This document shows positions 31,379-39,200 of a DNA stretch of 39,200 nt, in pieces (the stretch's first letter is position 1; each line of letters opens with the position of its first letter). A program made the translations under genes and the position numbers. Source of the DNA: GCA-2730975 sp964576585 (GTDB lineage: Bacteria; Verrucomicrobiota; Verrucomicrobiia; Opitutales; Seribacteraceae); NCBI GenBank assembly GCA_964576585.1, contig CAZNWO010000015.1, positions 1 to 39,200 of the forward strand. The letters run 5' to 3'. Below the pieces are notes generated by a model. That model had not been told where the DNA came from and made no database searches. It saw only the letters and a program-made list of their open reading frames with translations.

Positions 31379-32650
31379 TTAGGATTGGGAGTTCAAGGCC
31401 TGTTCTCTTTCAGGCAAAGTTGGATGAGAGAGGTAAATTGCGGCAAACAATGGATGCGGCAAAGGATTGGAAAGGTTTTCCACATGAAGTTTCCGAAGAG
31501 CGGAAACTAGAGGACCTGATCCTTCAACCGCATCTCTGGCAAAGGCATCAGCCTCGTATTCATGTTTGCGGGAAAGCATACTTCCAAGCGGGGAAACCCA
31601 AAAGGTAAACAAACCCGAGGCAACCGACATCACTAGAAAAACAGGTCCTAGTCTGCCTTCAGCGCCAGCGGTAAATCCAAGACCTAGGCTTTCGTCGTAA
31701 AACCATGAAGCTTGAGTCAAGTAATCTATGATCCAGAAGGCGAAAAGTCCGAAAAAGGCCGAGATCGCAAGCCTCTTGGGTACATGCCCCAGCTTGTAGT
31801 GTCCGATTTCATGCGCCAGAACAGCCTCGAGTTCGTCGATCTCCATCTGCTCGATCAACGTATCGTACAAGACAATGCGCCTGAATCTTCCAAACCCCGT
31901 AAAAAAGGCATTGGAATGTCCCGAGCGCTTGCTCCCATCCATGACCTCGATCGTCTTGGCTTGAAAGCCCGCTCGGTCAGCCAAAGCCATGAGGCGCTCC
32001 CTCAATTCACCTTCTTCCAGTGGTTCAAGCTTGTTGAAGAGAGGCAAGATGAACATGGGCCAAAGAGCGAAAAGCATTAGCTGGAAAACGAAAAATGCAC
32101 CAAATCCCCATAGCCACCATGTATTTGGGAAAACCCGACTCAAGTGCCAATGAATGTACAGCAACAAGCCGATCAAGATGAACATAAGTGCAAAACCCAG
32201 AAAGAAACCCTTCAATTTATCCGAAACCCAAAGGCCCACGGTCGACTTGTTGAAGCCGAATTTTTCCTCCAGTCGAAACTGGCGGAGCCAATCGAAGGGC
32301 AGTTCGGGCAATTGCAAGAGCAGGAGGATCGCCACAACGGCAAGCGCCTCACGCCAAGGTCCGGCATCGACGCCACCAGACCACTCAGAATAAGACCAGG
32401 GAAGGAACCAGATCATGACAAAAACCAAAACGACGGCCTCATACCATTGTTCGAAAAAACCAAAACGGCTTTTGGCCAAGGTGTATTCTGTAGTTCGATC
32501 CCATGACTTCTGGTCACTGATCCCATGGAGACTTTCGGGGACATCGCCTTTTAAGCGAGTTACATGCCCCGCATTGAGTCGATTCAATATAGTCTCGGCA
32601 ATGGTGCGCAAAAACAACAAGCAGAGGATTACCGTCAAGGAAGTGGTCAT
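31379..32650 (-). CDS. M48 family (Ste24-like) membrane metallopeptidase
   Basis: The 423-aa product combines the N-terminal membrane region of CAAX-prenyl-protease-type Ste24 proteins with an M48 zinc protease domain. The zinc motif HEIGH lies at 280-284 in ELEAVLAHEIGHYKLGHVPK; the third ligand is probably Glu364 in KHEYEADAFA (E-x-x-x-D). RSGHSNAFFTGFGRFRRIVL (242-261) is the conserved stretch before it. About seven membrane segments are visible. Bacteria lack CAAX proteins in most cases, so the role is likely membrane protein quality control. The 129 nt to xseB hold both divergent starts; I see no convincing promoter there. Confidence 0.93.
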   Translation of the reverse strand: MTTSLTVILCLLFLRTIAETILNRLNAGHVTRLKGDVPESLHGISDQKSWDRTTEYTLAKSRFGFFEQWYEAVVLVFVMIWFLPWSYSEWSGGVDAGPWREALAVVAILLLLQLPELPFDWLRQFRLEEKFGFNKSTVGLWVSDKLKGFFLGFALMFILIGLLLYIHWHLSRVFPNTWWLWGFGAFFVFQLMLFALWPMFILPLFNKLEPLEEGELRERLMALADRAGFQAKTIEVMDGSKRSGHSNAFFTGFGRFRRIVLYDTLIEQMEIDELEAVLAHEIGHYKLGHVPKRLAISAFFGLFAFWIIDYLTQASWFYDESLGLGFTAGAEGRLGPVFLVMSVASGLFTFWVSPLGSMLSRKHEYEADAFARDAVEGSGPLVSALRKLHVENLSNPLPHPLFAAIYLSHPTLPEREQALNSQS

Positions 32651-32779
32651 TGAAGCGGGCTACATACCTTTGATCGAGAAATACGTCGAATAGAAACCTA
32701 GCCCGAAAAGCATTGCTCAAGAACCTGACTGTTGTTACACAATCAGACCCGTTGCTAGGAATAAAATCCCAAATCGGGC

Positions 32780-33037
32780 ATGACCACCAACATCGAAAGC
32801 GAAACAGAACAAGAAGAAATAAACTTCGAAGAGGCATTGATCCGCCTGGAAGAAATCGTTGAAAAGATGGAAAGCGGAGATGCCCCGTTGTCCAGTCTGG
32901 TCGATCACTTTGAGGAAGGATCCAAGTTGCTGAAGATTTGTCGGCAAAGGTTGGAACAAGCTGAACTCAAGATAAAGTCGGTGAGAAATGAGCAAGGAAA
33001 ATACATCGCCGAACCTCTCTCGGAGGAAGCGGAATGA
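32780..33037 (+). CDS. xseB: Exodeoxyribonuclease VII small subunit XseB
   Basis: XseB is the small helical subunit of exonuclease VII, which degrades single-stranded DNA together with XseA. The 85-aa product has the family core INFEEALIRLEEIVEKMESG, then PLSSLVDHFEEGSKLLKICR and LEQAELKIKSV (about 14-67), with a polar extension at each end. The large subunit xseA is not in the window. The gene overlaps dxs by 4 nt (ATGA), an arrangement known from many bacteria, where xseB often joins isoprenoid genes. Confidence 0.95.
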   Translation: MTTNIESETEQEEINFEEALIRLEEIVEKMESGDAPLSSLVDHFEEGSKLLKICRQRLEQAELKIKSVRNEQGKYIAEPLSEEAE

Positions 33038-34965
33038 AGAACGCTCCCTCAATCCTTGATCAAATCCAATGTCCCAAGGACTTGAAAACGCTTGCTCCTG
33101 AGCAAATTGAGCTACTTGCGGAGGAAATCAGAACTAAGATCATCGAGGTCACCTCATCCAATGGTGGTCACGTTGGCCCCAACTTGGGTGTGGTGGAACT
33201 CACGATAGCGTTACATCTAGCTTTCGACTCTCCTGAGGATCGGTTTGTGTGGGATGTTTCGCACCAAGGTTACGTCCACAAACTTCTCACGGGTCGCAAC
33301 GACGAGCGTTTCGAAAAAATCAGGAAAAGCGGTGGTCTTAGTGGTTTCCTAACGAGAGAGGAAAGCGATCACGATCACTTTGGAGCCGGTCATGCCGGAA
33401 CTTCGCTATCCGCGGCTCTGGGAATGGCAGTTGCGAGAGACATTAGAAAAAGCAAGGAGCACGTGGTGGCCATCGCAGGCGATGCAGCCTTCACTTGCGG
33501 AATTACCTTGGAGGCACTCAATAACATAGCTGAATCAACCAAAAAGTTCATCCTTGTGCTGAACGACAACAAATGGTCCATAGCAAAAAACGTCGGAGCG
33601 ATCTCGAGGTACTTCAACGAACTGATAACAAATCCCGTTTACACCCGCCTCCACGAGGATGCTGAATCTATCCTGAAACAATTTCCAGGCGGAAGGTCAC
33701 TGATGCGAATTGCCTCCAAGGCCAAGCGCGACACCAAGGAACTACTGGCTCCTTCAAGTCTCTTTGAGAAGCTTGGAATAAGATACATCGGGCCCATCGA
33801 CGGGCACGACGTAAAGGGACTCGTGAACTTTTTCAATTTCGCTAAAAAAGCAAAGGAACCGGTTGTGCTGCACCTTCTGACTAAGAAGGGAAAGGGATTC
33901 CCGGAGGCCTTGGACGAGCCCGAAAAATGGCACGGATCGGGTCCATTCGACCCCAAAACTGGAAAATCGATTCCATCAAAATCCGGTTCACCCCCGAAAT
34001 ATCAGGATGTGTTCGGGAAATGCCTGGCCCAACTGGCATCAAGAGACAAAAACATAGTCGGCATCACCGCAGCGATGCCGGGAGGCACCGGATTGACGGC
34101 TTTGCAGGAGGCAATTCCCGATCGATTCTTCGATGTGGGCATCGCTGAGGAACACGCAGTCGTATTTGCGGCAGGAATGGCCGCAAGCGGCATGCATCCG
34201 GTCTGCGCCATCTATTCGACCTTCTTGCAACGGGCTTACGACCCAATCATTCACGACGTATGCCTGCAAAACCTCCCGGTCCTGTTCTGCATGGATCGAG
34301 CAGGACTATCGCCAAACGACGGTCCCACTCACCATGGACTCTTCGACATCGCATACCTGAGAGTAGTTCCCAATGCAGTAGTCATGCAGCCCAAGGACGA
34401 AGACGAACTGCAGGACATGATTTGTACTGGGGTCAATTATCAAGGACCCGCCTTCATTCGCTACCCAAGAGGTTCGGGTGAAGGAGTTCGCCTGAAGGAA
34501 AAGCCCGAAAAACTTCTCATCGGAAAGGCAGAAATCCTTAGAGAGGGAACAGATGTAGTATTATGGGCGTTGGGACCCTTTGTAAGAACAGCCATGGAAA
34601 TAGCTGAAAGAATGTCCATCGAGGAAGGCATTCAGGTAGGTGTCGTCAACGCAAGGTTTGCAAAACCTCTGGACAAAGACCTTCTGGCCCTCCATGCCAA
34701 GAGTTATCCCTCAATCGTCACTCTTGAGGATCATGTTCTCTCGGGTGGTTTCGGTTCCGCAGTGCTCGAGTTTCTCGAGGAACAAAACATCATAATTCCA
34801 GTAACCAGAATAGGTTGGCCCGACCAATTCCTAGAGCATGCAAGCTCCAACAAGGACTTGCGAGAAAAGAACGGCTTGTGCGACGAGGAAATCTATCGAC
34901 GGGTCCTAAGTACTTTGACCTTATCAGACCGCTCGCCTGAGCACAGCATGGTCTTTGCAGACTAG
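33034..34965 (+). CDS. dxs: 1-deoxy-D-xylulose-5-phosphate synthase (divergent)
   Basis: Dxs condenses pyruvate and glyceraldehyde 3-phosphate with thiamine diphosphate to start the MEP isoprenoid pathway. The 643-aa length is normal. Visible signatures: GGHVGPNLGVVELTIALHLA (about 44-63), the thiamine-binding region AGDAAFTCGITLEALNN with NDNKWSIAKNVGAISRYF, IGPIDGHDVKGL, FFDVGIAEEHAVVFAAGMAA and DRAGLSPNDGPTHHGLFDIA, then PRGSGEG and the C-terminal LEDHVLSGGFGSAVLEFLEE. Two normally fixed spots differ: SHQGYVHKLLTGR in place of GHQxYxHKxLTGR, and GDAA in place of GDGA. Confidence 0.96.
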   Translation: MKNAPSILDQIQCPKDLKTLAPEQIELLAEEIRTKIIEVTSSNGGHVGPNLGVVELTIALHLAFDSPEDRFVWDVSHQGYVHKLLTGRNDERFEKIRKSGGLSGFLTREESDHDHFGAGHAGTSLSAALGMAVARDIRKSKEHVVAIAGDAAFTCGITLEALNNIAESTKKFILVLNDNKWSIAKNVGAISRYFNELITNPVYTRLHEDAESILKQFPGGRSLMRIASKAKRDTKELLAPSSLFEKLGIRYIGPIDGHDVKGLVNFFNFAKKAKEPVVLHLLTKKGKGFPEALDEPEKWHGSGPFDPKTGKSIPSKSGSPPKYQDVFGKCLAQLASRDKNIVGITAAMPGGTGLTALQEAIPDRFFDVGIAEEHAVVFAAGMAASGMHPVCAIYSTFLQRAYDPIIHDVCLQNLPVLFCMDRAGLSPNDGPTHHGLFDIAYLRVVPNAVVMQPKDEDELQDMICTGVNYQGPAFIRYPRGSGEGVRLKEKPEKLLIGKAEILREGTDVVLWALGPFVRTAMEIAERMSIEEGIQVGVVNARFAKPLDKDLLALHAKSYPSIVTLEDHVLSGGFGSAVLEFLEEQNIIIPVTRIGWPDQFLEHASSNKDLREKNGLCDEEIYRRVLSTLTLSDRSPEHSMVFAD

Positions 34966-34973
34966 ACACTCCG

Positions 34974-35078
34974 ATGCACCCTTTCAGGACGACAAAGAAG
35001 GATCGACTTGCACTTGCCTGCATCATGCTTGCAGTGAGCATTACCTACTTGTTCATACATTTCTTGCAGAAAACATAA
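34974..35078 (+). CDS. Small membrane protein ORF (34 aa) after dxs
   Basis: A 34-codon frame begins with ATG 8 nt after the dxs stop. Its product starts MHPFRTTKKDR and continues with one hydrophobic segment (LALACIMLAVSITYLFIHFL), ending QKT. The positive N-terminus and the single segment fit a small inner-membrane protein with N-in topology. No strong Shine-Dalgarno sequence is visible, so translation may depend on coupling to dxs. It is too short for statistical certainty. Confidence 0.45.
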   Translation: MHPFRTTKKDRLALACIMLAVSITYLFIHFLQKT

Positions 35079-35091
35079 GGGCAGCTTGCCC
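35070..35091 (-). terminator. Possible terminator of the large propeller gene
   Basis: About 40 nt after the stop of the minus-strand gene, GGGCA-AGC-TGCCC forms a 5-bp G/C hairpin followed by TTATGTTTT. The stem is short, so it is a weak candidate. It overlaps the end of the 34-codon ORF on the other strand. The remaining 35092-35130 shows nothing else. Confidence 0.4.
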
Positions 35092-35130
35092 AAATCATAG
35101 AGTGGAGAAGAACGCCCACCCTAGGAAATC

Positions 35131-38100
35131 CTATTCTCCTTCCTGCAAAGTTGACCACTCCCCCTTTGAGTAGTCGTACAATAGAACCTTGCCCAAAGAA
35201 CCTCCGGATCGGAGAAACCCCCAGGATCCATTGACGAAAACATACCCCGAACCCAGCTCGGAATCCCACAGTTCGGTCTTTGTCCAAAGCCAGCCGGCAC
35301 CCTGAATCCAAAACCATAGCGAATCCGACTGGTCGCTCTCGACAAAGACCCAACCGAGCAACTCGTGATAAATCCAACCGCCATCGGACAAGCTGAATTG
35401 CCCGAACCAGTTTCTGTGCCAACGGGCAACACCCAGACTCTCGGCTCCGCTCCACCAAGTCTGCTGGACCTGCAAAGTGAACGCCAATCTGGTATCTCTT
35501 TGTCCATCGGTCGCAACAATTTCTATTTTTTCCGTAGGACGTGCTGAAGAAAGAGGGATTCCGCGAATGATTGACGATCCTGGACCAGTTCGTGAAAACT
35601 CCAGCCAAGGCGGAAGAATCGCAGGGTATAGTACAACTAAGTCGCCATCAGGATCGAATGTGGAAATTTCAAAACTGTATTCACTGAGCAAGTCGGCTTT
35701 GGTCGGAGGTGAAGCAACAATTACTGGGGCACCATCGGAGGATGCAACCGAAAGGCTGAAGCTCTGCAACACACTGCGGGCGGTTTCATTGGAATCCTCT
35801 ACTCGCAGGGTTATCTCGTACTTGCTGCTTTCATCGTTGGGGACAATCCCAGTCAAGGTTCCCCCACCGATACCGTCGGACGATAGAGCAAGCCAGTCTG
35901 GCAAGCCCGTTGCAGAAACATTGGAGGACGAGTTCGTCGACCAAGGTGCGGTGGAGAACTGATAAGAATAAAAACTACCGCCCGAGGCAAAACCCAACGG
36001 ATGCGATTCGAAAGCAAGAGTATCGGGAGAAGTGCCAGCACTTGCCAAAAGCAATGACCTGCGACTAGCTCCTTGTGCCTTTAGACCATCAAAGCTTGCT
36101 CCGGGCGAAGCAAATCCAGCGAGACAAAAACGGTCGGATTTCATGTCGACCGCAAGCGACCGGATTCCATCAGGACCTGCCCCTCCCCCGATCTTCACCC
36201 AAGGAACGGAGGAATTACCCTCATCCAACCTCGTGACGAAAACATCGGAGTCTCCAGAGGAAACGAAAGTGCCGGAACCAAGAGTAATCGAACCTCGAAA
36301 TGCACCCGCCAAGATCAGTCGGCCCTGAGCGTCCATTCCTAGGGCACTCGCGTCATCCGACCAAGGACCACCGAAAGAAGTTGCCGAGAAAAACTCTCCC
36401 GTTGAGGAAACCTTTGCAACAAAGGCATCACTGCTTCCCTTAGAATCGAGAGAATGATTGCCGAAGGTCGAGCTTAAGCGAAAGTTTCCTGCCGAATAAA
36501 AACTTCCATCTGAAGAAGCGACAATTGCAGTGGCCTCGTCTTCCGCCTTTCCTCCGGCGCGATTTGCGAAAACACAACTCCCCTTGGAATCATAGTGCGC
36601 AACAAAAGCATCAGAGAAACCTGCACTCACCAACCTATGATCTCCGAATGAGGAAGTCAGCTCGAACTTTCCAGCAAGGACTACTCCACCTGAACCATCA
36701 TCCGACATGCCCTGCACGCGATCCACTCCTGCTCCACCCATGCTCCTTGCCCAGACTAAAGAACCATCGGATGAATTGTATTTCGCCAGCAAGCCATCTT
36801 CAGTTCCCGAGGAAACGAGTGTCGCCGAGCCAAAATATGCATTCTTCCGAAAATGTCCGCCGATGAAAACTTCTCCTTCTTCCGACATGTGAATGGCTTT
36901 GCCGTAATCGTCGGAGGTTCCGCCTCCCCCGACCGCCCAAAGCACCTCTCCCGATTCCTTCATGCGAACAAGATATACGTCGAGTCCACCACGACTGGAA
37001 AGAGAAAGGGAACCAAAGGATATCTCTCCTTGAAAACAACCCAAGACATAAAGATCTCCATTCGAATCCGCGGTCACGGCATGAGCGAAATCCTGACCCG
37101 AGCCACCAAAGGAGAACGCCCAGAGGGATTTTCCGTTTGCATCGAACTTAGCAACAAAGGAATCCGTCCGCCCAAGGGAGGTCAATCGATGCGAACCCAC
37201 ATCGACGATACCGGAGAAGGATCCTACCACAAAGTAACCTCCATCGGGGGCGGTTGCCACTCCATTGGCCAACTCCCCACCTTGCCCCGATTGAAACCAC
37301 AAAGTCTCGGGTTCAGCTTCGACTGCAACGGCATCGCCCACTCCCTCGACCTCGAGGACGACAAGTCTCTCAAGCTTACCGCCCTCTCTATCACTGACTC
37401 GAACTCCAACCAGAAACTCGCCACCCTCCCCACTTGGAGGCATTCCCGCCAACAAGGACTTCCCAAAACCAGCGTCTCCCAAGGCGACCCATGCAGGATT
37501 TCTCGTTAGGTCGAATCTGGCGGGTGCGCCAGAGGGAAAGGTGGCATTCAGTTCCAAGGCAAAGGATTCTCCCGCAACTAGGGAGATTTTTTCAGGAATC
37601 GAAACTTGAGGCAGATCGTTCGGCTTTCCAATCCGGGTCAAAGCATAGCCATGAGAACCACCCGATGAAACCTCTAGGGAATCAATCTTTGTGGAACTGC
37701 CTAGGAAGTGGGTTGCCAATACTAGTCCGCCATCACTCGCAAAAGCCATGCCCGAGGCCTCCTCCCTCCCTGCCTCTCCAGAACGGCGAGACCAGATCGG
37801 GATTCCTTGATCTTTCGAAACCTTCGTTACAAAAAGATCGTAATCACCGGCAGATTCAAGAGCAAGGTTTCCGAATTGAGAACTGCCTTGGAACTCACCC
37901 ATCAGGCAAAGGTTTCCAAAGGGATCGATCGACAAGTTTTTCGCCTGATCGGAATCCTGACCACCGTAGGACTGAGCCCATGACAATGACCCATCATGAG
38001 AGTAGCTTGCAAGAAAGACGTCGGATGCCCCGGATGAAGAGAGCTTGACATCGCCAAATGTTGAAGAGCCTTGGAAATTGCCGGCCAGATAAACCCCTTC

Positions 38101-39200
38101 ACCATCGGCAACCAAAGAAGTGGCCATGTTGCTTGCCCCACCACCGATGGTATTTTTCCAGACAAGGTCTCCCTGCTCATTGTAGCTAATGAGAAATGGA
38201 CCGGAAACCGGGTCGTTCTCTACATTGCCGGCCAGAAAATAGTTCCCATGGTTGTCGAGAGCGGAAAATTCTCCGAAATCGTCGCCCGAACCTCCGGTGG
38301 AACGAACCCAAGCGAATGCACCGTCAGAATTCAGCTTTGCCAGAAAAGCATCCGCTCCACCCTGATTCTCCAACAGAAAGGTTTCGCTCTCGATGGTGGA
38401 GGAGAAATATCCAGACCATAGAATGGAATCACCGCTGCTCACGGCCAACCCCTGCCCTCGGTCGTCACCTGTTCCACCAATGCTTCTTGCCCATCGAACG
38501 GTTCCCGAGGCATCGACCTTCACCAAGTATGCATCGTAATCGCCTGCCGACATCAAGACTTTGTCGCCAAAGCTCGCAACGCCCCTAAAGTAGCCGGAAA
38601 TATAGGCGGCACCATCGGACCCAACGGCGACATTGCTAGCTGAATCGATGTCGAGACCACCAAAGCTACGAACCCACTGGAGCTTGCCTGTCGAGTCACG
38701 ATACGACAGAAAGACGTCCGAAGAACCTTTGGAAACTTGTGTGACCCCAGGAAATCTTAAGACATTAGAAAAAGTGCCCAACACGTAAACGGAATCATCT
38801 GCGGCAACTGCGACGTCCTTGGACATGGCCTCGGATTGTGGGCCGGCAGCCCATTCCGCAACAGGCGTCGAAGCGGGTCCGGAGTAATACACCACTCGCC
38901 TGACGGGAGTGGCCCGATTCCCTGCTTGATCGACTACGGAATAAGTCAGGAAATGAGAACCCGCGACACTCGAGTCGATGGACTCCGACACCTTCACTTG
39001 CGAAGTGAGGTTGCCATCGGCATCATCCCAAGCCGAGAAACCGGGCTCGACAAAATCCTGCCCCAAAGGCAACTGCATGAACTCCGTTCCTTTTAAAGAG
39101 ATCGATGGAGGAAGTCCGTCAACCAAGTTCAAAGTGTATGAGAGGGTCGAATTCGAATCGGAGGAATCCACTGCAAAAACGGTGACGTTAGCATCGCCCC
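35131..39200 (-). CDS. Very large secreted SBBP beta-propeller protein (5' end outside window)
   Basis: At least 1,355 residues; the frame is open to the right edge, so the start and signal peptide are not seen. Layout from N to C: an Ig-like domain (DWDDADGNLT-type AWDDADGNLTSQVKVSESID); seven SBBP repeats of about 50-55 residues (about 38840-37625), each with a YxxGxFxGxxxFG turn and a DxFLxKxDxxGxxxWxxxxGG end; an Ig-like domain with NDLPQVSIPEKISLVAGESF; seven more repeats (about 37330-36030); two Ig-like domains of the He_PIG type (GLPDWLALSSDGIGGGTLTG); and a Trp-rich end of about 110 residues (GGWIYHELLGWVF, GAGWLWTKTELWD). It is probably a cell-surface or secreted protein. Ligand unknown. 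Confidence 0.9.
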   Translation of the reverse strand, partial: GDANVTVFAVDSSDSNSTLSYTLNLVDGLPPSISLKGTEFMQLPLGQDFVEPGFSAWDDADGNLTSQVKVSESIDSSVAGSHFLTYSVVDQAGNRATPVRRVVYYSGPASTPVAEWAAGPQSEAMSKDVAVAADDSVYVLGTFSNVLRFPGVTQVSKGSSDVFLSYRDSTGKLQWVRSFGGLDIDSASNVAVGSDGAAYISGYFRGVASFGDKVLMSAGDYDAYLVKVDASGTVRWARSIGGTGDDRGQGLAVSSGDSILWSGYFSSTIESETFLLENQGGADAFLAKLNSDGAFAWVRSTGGSGDDFGEFSALDNHGNYFLAGNVENDPVSGPFLISYNEQGDLVWKNTIGGGASNMATSLVADGEGVYLAGNFQGSSTFGDVKLSSSGASDVFLASYSHDGSLSWAQSYGGQDSDQAKNLSIDPFGNLCLMGEFQGSSQFGNLALESAGDYDLFVTKVSKDQGIPIWSRRSGEAGREEASGMAFASDGGLVLATHFLGSSTKIDSLEVSSGGSHGYALTRIGKPNDLPQVSIPEKISLVAGESFALELNATFPSGAPARFDLTRNPAWVALGDAGFGKSLLAGMPPSGEGGEFLVGVRVSDREGGKLERLVVLEVEGVGDAVAVEAEPETLWFQSGQGGELANGVATAPDGGYFVVGSFSGIVDVGSHRLTSLGRTDSFVAKFDANGKSLWAFSFGGSGQDFAHAVTADSNGDLYVLGCFQGEISFGSLSLSSRGGLDVYLVRMKESGEVLWAVGGGGTSDDYGKAIHMSEEGEVFIGGHFRKNAYFGSATLVSSGTEDGLLAKYNSSDGSLVWARSMGGAGVDRVQGMSDDGSGGVVLAGKFELTSSFGDHRLVSAGFSDAFVAHYDSKGSCVFANRAGGKAEDEATAIVASSDGSFYSAGNFRLSSTFGNHSLDSKGSSDAFVAKVSSTGEFFSATSFGGPWSDDASALGMDAQGRLILAGAFRGSITLGSGTFVSSGDSDVFVTRLDEGNSSVPWVKIGGGAGPDGIRSLAVDMKSDRFCLAGFASPGASFDGLKAQGASRRSLLLASAGTSPDTLAFESHPLGFASGGSFYSYQFSTAPWSTNSSSNVSATGLPDWLALSSDGIGGGTLTGIVPNDESSKYEITLRVEDSNETARSVLQSFSLSVASSDGAPVIVASPPTKADLLSEYSFEISTFDPDGDLVVLYPAILPPWLEFSRTGPGSSIIRGIPLSSARPTEKIEIVATDGQRDTRLAFTLQVQQTWWSGAESLGVARWHRNWFGQFSLSDGGWIYHELLGWVFVESDQSDSLWFWIQGAGWLWTKTELWDSELGSGYVFVNGSWGFLRSGGSLGKVLLYDYSKGEWSTLQEGE

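Noticed and set aside
32651..32779. TAAAAT as -10 box of xseB-dxs
   Set aside because: No -35 hexamer stands at a suitable distance; TTGTTA is too far away.

Overview
The window reads as chromosomal DNA of a flagellated, diderm (Gram-negative) bacterium, about half G+C, from a draft assembly with one run of N. The FlgA/FlgH/FlgI set shows an outer membrane and peptidoglycan. A tryptophan-rich C-terminal segment on the large secreted protein, the divergent Dxs and an acidic FmdB-like protein remind me of marine Verrucomicrobiota of the Opitutae/Puniceicoccales type; that placement is an inference.

Positions 1-26892 hold one almost uninterrupted flagellar locus, all on the minus strand and so read from right to left: flgB-flgC-fliE-fliF-fliG-fliH-fliI-fliJ-motE-like-fliK-flgD-flgE-fliL-fliM-fliN-fliO-fliP-fliQ-fliR-[N gap]-flhB-flhA-flhF-membrane protein-fliA-motA-motB-small protein-flgF-flgG-flgA-flgH-flgI-flgJ-flgN-flgK (cut by the left edge). 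It encodes the export apparatus, MS and C rings, rod, hook parts, P and L rings, stator, sigma-28 and junction proteins. Filament, cap and flgL genes are not in view. Most genes overlap or abut. The N run lies at the fliR/flhB junction, and comparison with normal lengths suggests roughly 500 bp are missing there.

Three sites matching the sigma-54 -24/-12 consensus (GG-N10-GC) sit before flgB, before a small unknown gene, and before flgF. In each, the predicted transcription start lies only 1-4 nt before the start codon, so the messages would be almost leaderless. A PAS-type sensor histidine kinase is divergent from flgB and is a candidate input to this control; no sigma-54 activator is visible.

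From 28700 to 32650 lie accessory envelope genes: a MORN-repeat lipoprotein coupled to an FmdB-like protein, a VanZ-like membrane protein, an 11-unit MORN-repeat secreted protein and a Ste24-like M48 protease. From 32780 on the plus strand come xseB and dxs (overlapping ATGA), followed by an unreported 34-codon membrane ORF. The right end (35131-39200, minus strand, 5' end outside the window) is a very large secreted protein with two blocks of seven SBBP repeats, Ig-like domains and a tryptophan-rich C-terminus.
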